Shown here in pieces: positions 8,922 to 18,242 of a DNA stretch of 64,000 nt. Source of the DNA: JAGVPT01 sp964642725 (GTDB taxonomy: Bacteria > Bacteroidota > Ignavibacteria > UBA10030 > UBA8401); assembly GCA_964642725.1 (NCBI GenBank), contig CAZXQG010000002.1:62001-126000 (forward strand), written 5' to 3'. How positions within the stretch are numbered: the first letter of the stretch is position 1; the number at the start of each line of letters is the position of its first letter. The position numbers were made by a program, and so were the translations under genes. The notes under the pieces were generated by a model. It ran no database searches and was not told where the DNA came from. It saw only the letters and a program-made list of their open reading frames with translations.

Positions 8922-9935
8922 CTATTTCCAATCGGCAATAAAGATATTTATTTCCCGGCGCTGGGAGGCATTGCGCCCCGAGGCAAAGACGAGTTTGGTG
9001 CCGTCAGGACTGAACATCGGAAATCCGTCGAACGCATCCGAATAGGTCACCTGTTCAAGATTTTTTCCGTCGAGGTCTATTAAGTAGAGGTCGAAGTTCC
9101 ATCCCTTTTGATCGTTGACGTTTGAAGAGAAAATTATCCGTTTTCCGTCCGGAGTAAAAAATGGGGCGAAGTTCGCAGCGCCGTTGCTCGTTATTTGGCG
9201 CTTGTTCGAACCGTCAGCATTCATGACGAATATTTCCATATTTGTCGGTTTGACCAATTGGTTCGCAAGCAAATCTTCTCCTTCTTTCTGGTCTTCTGGA
9301 GTTGTTGGGTGATGCGCGCGGTACACGATTTGTTTTCCGTCCGGTGAGAAAAAAGCCCCCCCGTCATAACCTTTATCGAACGTCAGCCGTTTTTGATTCG
9401 AGCCGTCGGCATTCATCGTGTAAATTTCAAGGTCGCCGTCGCGCGCCGAAGTGAACACAATTGTTTTACCATCCGGAGAAATTGTGCCTTCTGCGTCGTA
9501 ACCGTCTGTGGTGGTGAGCCGGTGGAGATCGGAGCCGTCCGCATTTGCAGAAAAAATATCGTAGGTTTTGAACACTGCCCAGACATATCCGTGGGAACGG
9601 TCGGGATTGGGAAGGCAATCGCTGCTGCCTAGATGCGTCGAGGCGTAAATAATTCTCTTGCCGTCTGGGAAAAAATAGGCGCAAGTGGTCCTGCCAGTCC
9701 CGGTGCTCACCATCGTGTCCCCGGTTCCGTCGATGTTCATCGTGAAAATTCTGTCGCACGGATAGCCCCCTTTTGCCGATTGGTAAACAAGTTTCTTTCC
9801 ATCCGAAGAAAAGTATGCCTCGGCATTCAATCCGCCAAATGTGATCTGCTTAATGTTCGCAAGATGGGTTTCTTTCGCCAACTGTCCGAAAGAAATCGCT
9901 GGAAGGAACCATAACAGTAGGAGATAGTGTTTCAT
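8922..9935 (-). CDS. Exported TolB-like WD40/PD40 beta-propeller protein
   Basis: Start set at ATG 9935, not the longer frame to 10010, because an AGAGGA ribosome site precedes it and it opens directly on a signal peptide (MKHYLLLLWFLPAISFGQ). The mature part contains about six PD40 blades of the form FSPDGKxIxF..AxxDGSN, as in TolB. It is periplasmic or secreted. Such proteins are common in FCB genomes, often beside peptidases as here; a specific partner cannot be named. Confidence 0.83.
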   Translation of the reverse strand: MKHYLLLLWFLPAISFGQLAKETHLANIKQITFGGLNAEAYFSSDGKKLVYQSAKGGYPCDRIFTMNIDGTGDTMVSTGTGRTTCAYFFPDGKRIIYASTHLGSSDCLPNPDRSHGYVWAVFKTYDIFSANADGSDLHRLTTTDGYDAEGTISPDGKTIVFTSARDGDLEIYTMNADGSNQKRLTFDKGYDGGAFFSPDGKQIVYRAHHPTTPEDQKEGEDLLANQLVKPTNMEIFVMNADGSNKRQITSNGAANFAPFFTPDGKRIIFSSNVNDQKGWNFDLYLIDLDGKNLEQVTYSDAFDGFPMFSPDGTKLVFASGRNASQRREINIFIADWK

Positions 9936-10119
9936 AAGATGTCCTCTTGAACGATAGTGGCTGAATTGAATTTTTTTGGCGGCACATGGTTCCAGTGGAT
10001 GGCAAACCAAAGTTGTTCAATGATACGGGTTGTTGTTGACATATTCAACAGTTAGATAATTTCATGCATATCTTCGACGAGCAAAATCGTCTAACTGGCT
10101 TCCAAATGGTTTTTTCTTA
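9936..10119. other. Divergent intergenic region upstream of the respiratory operon
   Basis: This non-coding stretch separates the minus-strand propeller gene from the plus-strand respiratory operon. A TTGACA at 10036-10041 has no good partner -10 box on the same strand. Nothing else could be supported apart from the promoter and palindrome listed separately. Confidence 0.4.
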
Positions 10120-10148
10120 TTGACAAACGAAACATATTTTGTTATATT
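10120..10148 (+). promoter_or_regulatory. Near-consensus sigma70-type promoter of the respiratory operon
   Basis: TTGACA at 10120-10125, a 17-nt spacer, and TATATT at 10143-10148. It lies about 110 nt upstream of the ferredoxin gene that opens the operon. Confidence 0.75.
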
Positions 10149-10156
10149 TTTTCATC

Positions 10157-10181
10157 AATTCGAACGTCGATTATTCGAATT
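10157..10181. promoter_or_regulatory. Palindrome at the expected transcription start (candidate operator)
   Basis: AATTCGAA at 10157-10164 and TTCGAATT at 10174-10181 form a perfect 8-bp inverted repeat with a 9-nt centre, 9 nt past the -10 box. The position fits a repressor site over the start of the respiratory-operon transcript. The regulator is unknown, and the half-site does not look like an FNR/CRP box. Confidence 0.45.
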
Positions 10182-10258
10182 CGTGAAGCCTTAAAGAGTT
10201 GCCGTTCTTCAAGGTTCCTGAAACGATCACACCGAAAGTATTCTAAGAATTTTGCACT

Positions 10259-10582
10259 ATGTCTGAAAGTGTTGCAGCCTTGCCGCGTGCTGTTCCTGTT
10301 GCGACTGCGAAGAAGAAAAAAAAGTCGCCGCTCGTGGCCATTGTTCATCCTGAAGGCTGTACGGGATGTGAAGTTTGCATTGAATTTTGTCCAGTCGATT
10401 GTCTATATAAAGTCCCCGGTCCGGAAAATCCGAACGATAACCTCCATCCTAACGTCAACGGTATTGTTATTGTTGATGAGGAGGTTTGTATCGGATGCAA
10501 GCTTTGTGCAAAGTACTGTCCGTGGGAGGTGATCGATATGGTGAAACGTGAAGAAGATGCCTCTGTTGCCGCTGCAGCGTAG
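10259..10582 (+). CDS. Ferredoxin with two [4Fe-4S] clusters, first gene of the respiratory operon
   Basis: A 107-residue soluble protein with two ferredoxin motifs: CTGCEVCIEFC with a further Cys (residues 34-44) and CIGCKLCAKYC (from residue 77). The N-terminus is Lys-rich and the C-terminus Ala-rich. Leading a bc-type complex and oxidase operon, it may deliver or receive electrons at the quinol-oxidising complex, though this is inference from position. It is followed 65 nt later by the Rieske gene. Confidence 0.88.
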   Translation: MSESVAALPRAVPVATAKKKKKSPLVAIVHPEGCTGCEVCIEFCPVDCLYKVPGPENPNDNLHPNVNGIVIVDEEVCIGCKLCAKYCPWEVIDMVKREEDASVAAAA

Positions 10583-10647
10583 TTGGCCTGTTTCATCATT
10601 TCCACTTTCATTTTTTTGAATTACAATTTTGTCAGAAGGACGCTCTG

Positions 10648-11286
10648 ATGGCAAATGATATTATACCTCCTGTACCGACTGCGCCGCAGCCTACACAGCC
10701 GGAACAGCCTGCAGCAATATCTTCAGCTCAAATTACTGCAACACCAATTCCCAAAAAGCCAAAGCAGGATCGCGCTCCCGAAAATGACCCGGGGGTCTGG
10801 AGAATGGGGCGGAAAAGTTTCCTCTCATATGCCGGATGGCTTTCGTTCCTCGGATTTATCGGGATATCAACGGTAGGGTCGTTGCGCTACATGTTTCCGC
10901 GTGTGTTGTTTGAACCTCCAAGCAAATTCAAAGCCGGTCTGCCCGGCGATTTCGTTATCGGGGAAGTGAATGAAAAATACAAAGACGAGCAGCGAATCTG
11001 GATTGTCAGGGAGAAGGAAGGATTCTACGCTTTAATAGCTATTTGTACGCACCTGGGATGTACGCCGCGCTGGCTTGCCGCTGAGAATAAATTCAAATGC
11101 CCGTGTCATGGCAGCGGCTACTATAAGAGCGGAGTCAATTTCGAAGGCCCGACGCCGCGCCCCCTGGAACGCGCACAAATTACTTTGAACGATGACGGCG
11201 AATTAGTGATCGACAAAAGCATAAAATTCCGGTATGAACTCGGCCAATGGGGACTCCCCGGTTCCTATCTTAAATATGCCGGTTGA
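10648..11286 (+). CDS. Rieske [2Fe-2S] protein of a cytochrome bc complex
   Basis: High-potential electron acceptor from quinol. The cluster motifs are CTHLGC (Cys133, His135) and CPCHGSG (Cys151, His154), with Cys138 and Cys153 placed for the usual disulfide. The N-terminus is Pro/Gln-rich and cytoplasmic. A single membrane anchor (about residues 56-80) is preceded by GRKSFL, a twin-basic pattern consistent with Tat export as for other Rieske proteins. It is immediately upstream of cytochrome b. Confidence 0.94.
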   Translation: MANDIIPPVPTAPQPTQPEQPAAISSAQITATPIPKKPKQDRAPENDPGVWRMGRKSFLSYAGWLSFLGFIGISTVGSLRYMFPRVLFEPPSKFKAGLPGDFVIGEVNEKYKDEQRIWIVREKEGFYALIAICTHLGCTPRWLAAENKFKCPCHGSGYYKSGVNFEGPTPRPLERAQITLNDDGELVIDKSIKFRYELGQWGLPGSYLKYAG

Positions 11287-11307
11287 TTCGATGGAAAGGA
11301 TTGTTTC

Positions 11308-12087
11308 ATGATTAGCCCGATGGAGAAATTTCGAAAGACCGAAGTTTACAAATCGATCTTTCGACACAAGTACGACGACACTCCTCGCAATAGAGCGTTG
11401 CAGATTGTCGATAACGTTTTTCTTCATCTCCATCCGGTCCGGATTGCGCGTCATGCAACGAATATCGGCTACACGTGGGGTATGGGAGGAATTACTTTTC
11501 TGCTGTTCCTCGTGTTAACGCTTACCGGCGTCATCTTGATGTTCTATTATAGACCGACGGCGCAGTATGCGTACGAAGACATGAAATATCTTATGAACGA
11601 CGTTCCGTTCGGCCCGCTCATTCGGAATATGCATCGGTGGGCGGCGCACGCTATGGTTATTACCGTGATGCTCCACATGTTTCGTGTTTTTCTCACCGGT
11701 TCATATAAACCGCCGAGACAATTCAACTGGGTCATCGGTGTCGTTCTCCTTCTCCTGACTTTTCTTTTGAGCTTTTCCGGATATTTGCTCCCGTGGGATC
11801 AGCTTTCAATCTGGGCTGTTACGGTGGGGACGAATATGGCGCGCGCGACCCCGTTGTTGGGAAGTGAAGGACCGTTCGGATCGCAGCTTGGCATGCGCCC
11901 GGACGCCGATGTCCGGTTTGTTTTGCTCGGCGGAACGCAAGTCGGTCCGCCTACGCTCCTTCGATTTTACGTCGGACACTGTATTTTTCTTCCTCTTATC
12001 GCGTCGATTTTTATGGTGGTGCATTTCTGGCGCATAAGGAAAGACGGGGGAATTTCCGGACCGGATACCGGCAGGAAGAATTTTTAA
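11308..12087 (+). CDS. Cytochrome b, N-terminal half (b6-like)
   Basis: Four-helix membrane subunit carrying both b hemes of a quinol:cytochrome c oxidoreductase. Histidine pairs are seen in HRWAAHAMVITVMLHMF and again in YVGHCIFLPLIASIFMVVHFW. The 259-residue length and split from the C-terminal half follow the cytochrome b6 plan. It sits 21 nt after the Rieske gene and 21 nt before the C-terminal half. Confidence 0.94.
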   Translation: MISPMEKFRKTEVYKSIFRHKYDDTPRNRALQIVDNVFLHLHPVRIARHATNIGYTWGMGGITFLLFLVLTLTGVILMFYYRPTAQYAYEDMKYLMNDVPFGPLIRNMHRWAAHAMVITVMLHMFRVFLTGSYKPPRQFNWVIGVVLLLLTFLLSFSGYLLPWDQLSIWAVTVGTNMARATPLLGSEGPFGSQLGMRPDADVRFVLLGGTQVGPPTLLRFYVGHCIFLPLIASIFMVVHFWRIRKDGGISGPDTGRKNF

Positions 12088-12108
12088 TTCATCTCGAATA
12101 GAAATCCT

Positions 12109-13014
12109 ATGATGCACTTGTTCGAACTTATCAGCAAGCCGGACAACATTCCGATCGTCGGATTGTTGCTGCTTGTTATTTTTTATTCGTGGCTGGCATG
12201 GTCAAAAGCGCGAAAGAACGATTTGTCAGATATTCCGGAAGAAGCGCGGCTCGACGACAAAGTCCAGGTCTGGCCGTACCTTGTGCGCGTGGAGTTTCTT
12301 GCAATGCTGCTCGTCCTCCTGATCCTCGTGGTCTGGTCAGTCTTTATTAACGCACCGCTGGAAGAGCCTGCGAACCCGGCGTTAACACCGAACCCATCCA
12401 AGGCTCCTTGGTATTTCCTGGGACTTCAGGAACTGCTCGTCTACTTTGATCCATGGATCGCCGGTGTCGTGCTTCCGTCGGTCATCATTGTCGGGCTGAT
12501 GATCATCCCGTATGTCGACATTAACGAAAAGGGGAACGGATACTACACGTTCAAGGAGAGGAAATTCGCAATCCTGACGTTCTGTTTTGGCTTCTTAATT
12601 CTCTGGGTTTCATTGATCGTGCTCGGGACATTTATGCGGGGGCCTGGATGGAATTTCTTCTTACCCTGGCAGGATTGGGATCTTCATAAAGTTGTCGTAT
12701 TGAACAACGTTGATTTATCCGAATACTTTGGAATGCCGACTCATCATCCCGACAACAGCTTGAATGTTGCGGCTTCAGTCTTTGGCTTCTTGTTTATCGC
12801 AGCCTTCTATCTTTCGCTCGGCGGATGGCATTACATGAAAAACAAGAATTCCGACGTCGTCAAGAAACTCGGACTTGGACGCTATTTTCTTGTTCTGGGA
12901 CTTTTCCTGACAATGATGTTTGTCGTTCTCAAAATATTCTTGCGACTGGCACCGCCGGTTCTTGGCGGATATCCAGTGAAATACATTTGGGTGACGCCGT
13001 GGTTTAACGTCTAA
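12109..13014 (+). CDS. Cytochrome b, C-terminal half (subunit IV-like, extended)
   Basis: Completes the quinol-binding membrane core. It contains the PW(Y)FLGLQELL block near residue 100 that corresponds to the quinol-oxidation side of subunit IV. At 301 residues it is nearly twice the length of plant-type subunit IV and adds several C-terminal membrane helices (about residues 150-290). These may anchor the octaheme cytochrome encoded next. Confidence 0.88.
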   Translation: MMHLFELISKPDNIPIVGLLLLVIFYSWLAWSKARKNDLSDIPEEARLDDKVQVWPYLVRVEFLAMLLVLLILVVWSVFINAPLEEPANPALTPNPSKAPWYFLGLQELLVYFDPWIAGVVLPSVIIVGLMIIPYVDINEKGNGYYTFKERKFAILTFCFGFLILWVSLIVLGTFMRGPGWNFFLPWQDWDLHKVVVLNNVDLSEYFGMPTHHPDNSLNVAASVFGFLFIAAFYLSLGGWHYMKNKNSDVVKKLGLGRYFLVLGLFLTMMFVVLKIFLRLAPPVLGGYPVKYIWVTPWFNV

Positions 13015-13061
13015 CGTTTTTTCAATTTCGGTCTATTCTTCTTGATAAGGAGTTGCGATTG

Positions 13062-15623
13062 ATGTTTCAAAAGCGAGCAGAGACACCGGTTGAAAATAGG
13101 AATTATTCTACTTTTTACCTGGTGTTGAGCGGCCTCTTGTTTCTTTCAACGCTATGGGCTGTCATTGACGAGGTTGTCGTGCGCCGGCCGTGGAAAACAT
13201 ACCAGAGCGAATATTACAAACTGAGCGGAGAAAAAGTAGCTGCCCAGTACGCCGATGCGCTTGCCGCCGTGGACAGTTCCGCCGTTGCCGATATCACAAG
13301 CCGTCTAACAGAAGCAAAGAAGAAGCTTGAAAGCAAAGAATATCTCGACGCTGTAAAGAAGCAGGATGAACTTCAGCAGAAATTGGCCGACGCTACGCGA
13401 GAGTGGAGATTTTCAAGGAGCAACTCTGATGCAGCGTACTATGAATACCAAACGGCGCTTCATGAGGGGCATTCAACCGAAAAACTAAAAAAGAAATTAG
13501 ATGATATCGACGGCGAAATTGCTGCGCATGCAAAAGAAATGGATGATATCGACAAACAGATCCAGGCCGGCAATGCGGTGATCGGTGGATTTAAGGATTC
13601 GGCCGACAGCCTGGATGCTGCATTGAAGGTGCTGTACGTGGACGCGAATAAACTGCAGTCAAAGCTCGAAGCAATCAGGAAAAGCCCGATCGCAATTCGG
13701 CAGGTGCTGCTGAACGATTACGACAAATCCAATTTCGGCGAGGTAAAAGCCCGTGTTGACAGGTGCCAGACATGCCATACCGGCTATAACGACAAAAACA
13801 TGGCAGACGCCCCGCAGCCGTTCACGATCCATTCCAATCCTGAATTACTGAAGATCCACAATCCCGAAAAATACGGCTGCTCGTCGTGTCATCGCGGTCA
13901 AGCCTTCGCGCTTACCGCGGGAAGCGCCCATGGAAATGAGGACCGTTACTGGGAAACACCGATTCTTCGCGGCAAGGATGTTTATGCCGGATGCAGTTCC
14001 TGTCATCCAAGCCGTCAAGCGCTGAAAGGTGCCCCATATTTTTCAAAAGCAAAGCAGACTTTTCTTGAATCGGGATGTTATGGATGCCACGAAGTTAACG
14101 GCTTCGCAAATCTTCCCAAAATCGGCCCGCAGCTTAACTCGCTTCCCGCTAAGGTGAAACCTGAATGGGTTTACCGATGGATTCGGAATCCGAAAGACTA
14201 CAATCCCCATACTCGCATGCCGAACTTCAAATTGAACGAGGATGAGGCTGAATCTATTACGGCATATTTATTCAGCATCGGGAAGGAAAGCGCATTTCAA
14301 TTCGAGCGCTCAGCCGGGTCGTATTCAGGAGGTTCTGCTGAAAAAGGAAAACAGCATTTTGAAAACTTTGGCTGCAAAGCGTGCCATGTGATCGGCGACG
14401 ATGAACGTGTTCGCACAACCCGCGGCTCGAGTTATGACATCGCACCGGAATTAACGCACGCTGCCGGCAAGCTGCATCCGGATTGGATTTTCGATTGGAT
14501 AAAAAATCCGCGGCACTACAATCCGACGACCAAAATGCCGAGTTTGCGATTGACCGACCAGGAAGCCCGCGACCTCGTTGCATTTATCATGACCATGAAG
14601 GACGACCGTCCGAAAGAATCTTTTGGCGGGGGCATCGCGTCGGAAGAAAAAATTGCGAAAGGCGCGAAGGTTATTCGCGAATACGGCTGTTTCGGTTGTC
14701 ACGAAATCAAGGGGATGGAAAATGAAGGAAAGGTGAGCGTCAACCTTTCGGATTTCGGAAGGAAGATCGTCGAGCAAATGGATTTCGGCGATACCAAAGT
14801 TGATCACACCTGGTACGACTGGGTCGGCAACAAGCTGAAGAACTCGCGCGTTTTCCAGACCGACCGTATACCGCAAAAGATGCCGGTGTTTGCGTTCTCG
14901 GACGATGAGATCAGCGAACTGCGAATGCTTCTGCTGAGTTTCCGCGTCGATAATCCGCAAACAAAATATCAGGAGCCGGCGACGCAACGCGTTGCCGATA
15001 TTGATGCAGGGCAAAAATTGACAATTCGCTACGGCTGCATCAACTGCCATCAGCTTGAAGAGCGCGGAGGGTACTTCAGCGCTATCCTCGACGACCCGAC
15101 AAAGGGCCCGCCCCTTATTACAATGGAAGGAGGGAAGGTGCAGGAGCCGTGGCTTCAAAATTTCCTAAAAGCACCGTCGCCGCTCCGCCCCTGGCTGAAA
15201 GTCCGGATGCCGACGTTTTCTCTCACTGAGGAAGAAATCAACATCGTTACAAAATATTTTCTCGGCATTTCAAATTTAAGCCTTGAGATGCGGGACTACG
15301 CCGCCTTTACACCCGACCCGCATCTTTTGTCGGACGGGACGAAGCTTTTCAACGCTTTCCAATGTATCAAGTGCCATCAGCTCGGCGGTGCAGAAATGGA
15401 CCCGAAGAGCGTCGCTCCCAATCTTGAGCTGGCAAAAGGACGTTTGAAGCCGGAATGGATTGTCTCATGGCTGAAGAATCCGGAAGCGATTCAACCAGGG
15501 ACGATGATGCCGGGATATTTTCCTGACGGCCAATCGCCCATGCCGGATGTGCTTCAAGGCGACGCTCATCGGCAAATGGAAGCGCTGCGCGACCATTTGT
15601 TCACACTCGGAAAGAAAAAATAA
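13062..15623 (+). CDS. Membrane-anchored octaheme cytochrome c of the bc complex
   Basis: An 853-residue protein. One N-terminal membrane helix (about residues 16-36) is followed by a long coiled coil (about 50-215), then eight CxxCH heme sites at about 235, 273, 311, 339, 438, 543, 659 and 768. The last five sites are each followed by a Met-Pro segment (RMPNF, KMPSL, KMPVF, RMPTF, MMPGY), as in class I cytochromes with Met as sixth ligand, so the C-terminal part looks like five tandem mono-heme modules. ATG 13062 was chosen over TTG 13053 because AAGGAG lies 9 nt before it. It replaces cytochrome c1 in this operon. Confidence 0.9.
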   Translation: MFQKRAETPVENRNYSTFYLVLSGLLFLSTLWAVIDEVVVRRPWKTYQSEYYKLSGEKVAAQYADALAAVDSSAVADITSRLTEAKKKLESKEYLDAVKKQDELQQKLADATREWRFSRSNSDAAYYEYQTALHEGHSTEKLKKKLDDIDGEIAAHAKEMDDIDKQIQAGNAVIGGFKDSADSLDAALKVLYVDANKLQSKLEAIRKSPIAIRQVLLNDYDKSNFGEVKARVDRCQTCHTGYNDKNMADAPQPFTIHSNPELLKIHNPEKYGCSSCHRGQAFALTAGSAHGNEDRYWETPILRGKDVYAGCSSCHPSRQALKGAPYFSKAKQTFLESGCYGCHEVNGFANLPKIGPQLNSLPAKVKPEWVYRWIRNPKDYNPHTRMPNFKLNEDEAESITAYLFSIGKESAFQFERSAGSYSGGSAEKGKQHFENFGCKACHVIGDDERVRTTRGSSYDIAPELTHAAGKLHPDWIFDWIKNPRHYNPTTKMPSLRLTDQEARDLVAFIMTMKDDRPKESFGGGIASEEKIAKGAKVIREYGCFGCHEIKGMENEGKVSVNLSDFGRKIVEQMDFGDTKVDHTWYDWVGNKLKNSRVFQTDRIPQKMPVFAFSDDEISELRMLLLSFRVDNPQTKYQEPATQRVADIDAGQKLTIRYGCINCHQLEERGGYFSAILDDPTKGPPLITMEGGKVQEPWLQNFLKAPSPLRPWLKVRMPTFSLTEEEINIVTKYFLGISNLSLEMRDYAAFTPDPHLLSDGTKLFNAFQCIKCHQLGGAEMDPKSVAPNLELAKGRLKPEWIVSWLKNPEAIQPGTMMPGYFPDGQSPMPDVLQGDAHRQMEALRDHLFTLGKKK

Positions 15624-15655
15624 TTCTTTATTGTATCATCTTTTAAGGAGAAGCA

Positions 15656-16354
15656 ATGAAAAAAAATACCAGTGCGTTACTATTGGCAGCGGCGTTGCTG
15701 CTGGGCCTGACATCACTGTACGCAGGCGATGTAACAGGAAAGATTTCTTTTAGCGGCAAAGCTCCGGTTGTTTCACAAATCAAAATGAACGCCGATAAGC
15801 AATGTCTGGCAATGCATCCGAACGCGGTAAATTCCGAAGAAGTGATCGTCAACGGCAACGGGACATTGAAAAATGTCTTTGTCTACGTGAAAGAGGGACT
15901 AACAAAGAAATATGACGCACCGAGCACGCCGGTTGTTCTTGACCAGCAAGGCTGCCAATACCATCCTCACGTATTCGGCATCCAAGCGGGACAGCCTCTT
16001 GAAGTCCACAACGACGATCCCCTCCTGCACAACATTCATGCGCTGCCGAAGAATAGCCCGCAGTTCAACAACGCGCAGCCGTTGAAGGGGATGAAGATGA
16101 CGAAGAAGTTTGATAAACCCGAAATCATGGTGAAGTTCAAGTGTGAAGTTCACAATTGGATGAACTGTTACGCGGGCGTCACCGATAATCCATTTTACGC
16201 CGTATCGGACGATAACGGCACGTTTACGATTAAGGGACTTCCTGCCGGAACTTACACTCTTGAAGCATGGCATGAAAAGTACGGGACGCAGGAAGTGAAA
16301 GTGACCGTCAGCGATAAGGGCGCAACTGCAGATTTTAAATATTCAGCGAAATAG
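15656..16354 (+). CDS. Exported cupredoxin-like protein with C-terminal Ig-like domain
   Basis: A signal peptide (residues 1-22, ending LYAG) is followed by a blue-copper style region. HNIHA supplies one His and CEVHNWM supplies the Cys, His and Met of a type 1 copper site (near residues 163-169). A carboxypeptidase-regulatory-like beta sandwich (GTFTIKGLPAGTYTLEAW) closes the protein. Placed between the octaheme cytochrome and oxidase subunit I, it may carry electrons or copper to the oxidase; this is inferred from context. Confidence 0.78.
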   Translation: MKKNTSALLLAAALLLGLTSLYAGDVTGKISFSGKAPVVSQIKMNADKQCLAMHPNAVNSEEVIVNGNGTLKNVFVYVKEGLTKKYDAPSTPVVLDQQGCQYHPHVFGIQAGQPLEVHNDDPLLHNIHALPKNSPQFNNAQPLKGMKMTKKFDKPEIMVKFKCEVHNWMNCYAGVTDNPFYAVSDDNGTFTIKGLPAGTYTLEAWHEKYGTQEVKVTVSDKGATADFKYSAK

Positions 16355-16359
16355 AAAAA

Positions 16360-16455
16360 TTTCAAAGAGTGGCACAGAGGAGTCACAGATGACACCGAGT
16401 ATAATAAATAGGTCCCTCACTGTGTAACTCTTTGAAACCTCAGTGATCTCTGTTT
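16360..16455. repeat. CACAGAG-type inverted repeat inside the respiratory operon
   Basis: TTTCAAAGAGT at 16360-16370 pairs with ACTCTTTGAAA at 16427-16437, flanking several CACAG/GTGATCTCTG units. It fills the 145-nt gap before oxidase subunit I and is related in style to the element at 2888-2922. Transcribed, it would fold as a long imperfect hairpin. Confidence 0.6.
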
Positions 16456-16499
16456 AATTTTTTATCCATAAAATACACTGCAACCATAAGGAACATTCA

Positions 16500-18236
16500 A
16501 TGGAGGGCAACCACTCTCACGATCACGAACTAGGGTTCTGGCGGAAGTATGTTTTTTCACAGGACCATAAGGTGATCGGCATTCAGTACGGGTTCACAAG
16601 TCTCCTCTTTCTACTCTTCGGTTTCACTCTGATGATGGTGATGCGATGGCAGCTTGCGTATCCCGGGCAGCCGATTCCGATTATCGGCTCATGGCTGGGA
16701 GACGATCGCGCACCGCAAGGGATCATGCTTCCGGAATTTTACAATCAGCTGGGAGCGATGCACGGAACGATCATGGTGTTTCTTGGAATCGTGCCGCTCG
16801 CCGTCGGCGCTTTCGGTAATTATGTGATGCCGTTGCAAATCGGCGCACCCGATATGGCATTCCCCAAACTCAATATGATGAGTTACTGGGTATACTTTAT
16901 GGGAGGAGTTACTATGTTGACGAGTTTCGTTATGCCGGGAGGCGCAGCGAACTCGGGATGGACATCCTACCCGCCGTTGTCCGACATCGCGACGATTGGT
17001 CAAACGGTGTGGCTCATCGGCATGGTGTTTCTTATAACCTCTTCGCTGCTCGGGTCTGTAAATTTTATTGTTACCATCGTTCAGCTTCGAGCGAAGGGGC
17101 TCACGTTCATGCGTCTGCCGTTTTTTGTCTGGGCGCAGTTTGTAACTTCGTTTCTTCTTCTGCTTGCGTTTCCGCCGCTCGAAGCTGCCGGCGTGCTGCA
17201 GCTTATGGACCGTCTTGCGGGGACGAGCTTTTTCCTGCCAAGCGGTTTAGTGGTAACGGGCCAGCCGTTGAATGTAAGCGGCGGAGGGAGCCCGCTTCTA
17301 TGGCAGCATCTTTTCTGGTTTCTCGCGCATCCGGAAGTGTACGTATTGATTTTGCCTGCGATGGGAATCGTCGCTGAAGTTATTGCCAACAATACGCGCA
17401 AACCGTTGTGGGGATACAAGTCCATGGTGTACGCGGCAATTTTCCTCGGCTTCATGTCGTTCATCGTGTGGGCGCATCACATGTTCATGACGGGTATGGG
17501 AACGATCATCAGCACTTTTTTCCAGACGACGACGATGATCATTTCCATTCCATCGATCATCATTTTGACGGCGCTCTTCATTTCATTGTGGGGAGGCTCG
17601 ATACGGTTCACAACGCCGATGCTTTTTGCTCTGGCATTTCTTCCGATGTTCGGGATCGGCGGGCTGACCGGGCTGCCGCTGGGATTATCGGCGACCGATA
17701 TTCCTCTTCACGATACGTACTATGTGATCGGGCATTTCCATTACGTCGTAGCACCGGGAACGATTTTTGCCCTGTTCGCCGGCATTTATTATTGGTTCCC
17801 GAAATTGACCGGAAGAAAGATGAACGAAACCCTCGGCAGAATTCATTTCTTCGGATCCTTCGTCTGCATGAACGCGATTTTCATGCCGATGTTCATCGTC
17901 GGGCTTGCCGGCGTTTCGCGTCGTTTGTGGGATGGCGGCGCGCAGTATGCTCACGCCCAACCGGTGCTGCATTGGAATGAATTCATGTCCCATGGCGCAT
18001 GGGCGCTCGGCGTTTTCCAGCTCTTCTTTATCTTCAATCTTTTCTGGAGCATTCGTAAAGGGAAGAAGGTGGAGGAAAATTACTGGCACGCGACAACGCT
18101 TGAGTGGGCAACTCCGACTCCGCCGCCTCATGGAAATTTTCTCACCGCGCCGGAGGTTTTCCGTCCGCCGTACGAATACAGCGTTCCGGGCGCAAAAAGA
18201 GATTTTACCCCTCAGAACCAACGGATGGAGGCCTAA
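16500..18236 (+). CDS. ctaD: Cytochrome c oxidase subunit I (A-type heme-copper oxidase)
   Basis: Catalytic subunit reducing O2 to water and pumping protons. Ligands are visible: heme a His88, the CuB/Tyr segment HPEVY (His277, Glu279, Tyr281), the CuB pair HH at 326-327, and His412/His414 in GHFHYV for the two hemes. The Glu in HPEV marks an A1-type D-channel. The 578-residue length with twelve predicted helices is normal. Subunit III starts 6 nt after its stop. Confidence 0.97.
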   Translation: MEGNHSHDHELGFWRKYVFSQDHKVIGIQYGFTSLLFLLFGFTLMMVMRWQLAYPGQPIPIIGSWLGDDRAPQGIMLPEFYNQLGAMHGTIMVFLGIVPLAVGAFGNYVMPLQIGAPDMAFPKLNMMSYWVYFMGGVTMLTSFVMPGGAANSGWTSYPPLSDIATIGQTVWLIGMVFLITSSLLGSVNFIVTIVQLRAKGLTFMRLPFFVWAQFVTSFLLLLAFPPLEAAGVLQLMDRLAGTSFFLPSGLVVTGQPLNVSGGGSPLLWQHLFWFLAHPEVYVLILPAMGIVAEVIANNTRKPLWGYKSMVYAAIFLGFMSFIVWAHHMFMTGMGTIISTFFQTTTMIISIPSIIILTALFISLWGGSIRFTTPMLFALAFLPMFGIGGLTGLPLGLSATDIPLHDTYYVIGHFHYVVAPGTIFALFAGIYYWFPKLTGRKMNETLGRIHFFGSFVCMNAIFMPMFIVGLAGVSRRLWDGGAQYAHAQPVLHWNEFMSHGAWALGVFQLFFIFNLFWSIRKGKKVEENYWHATTLEWATPTPPPHGNFLTAPEVFRPPYEYSVPGAKRDFTPQNQRMEA

Positions 18237-18242
18237 CCAGCA

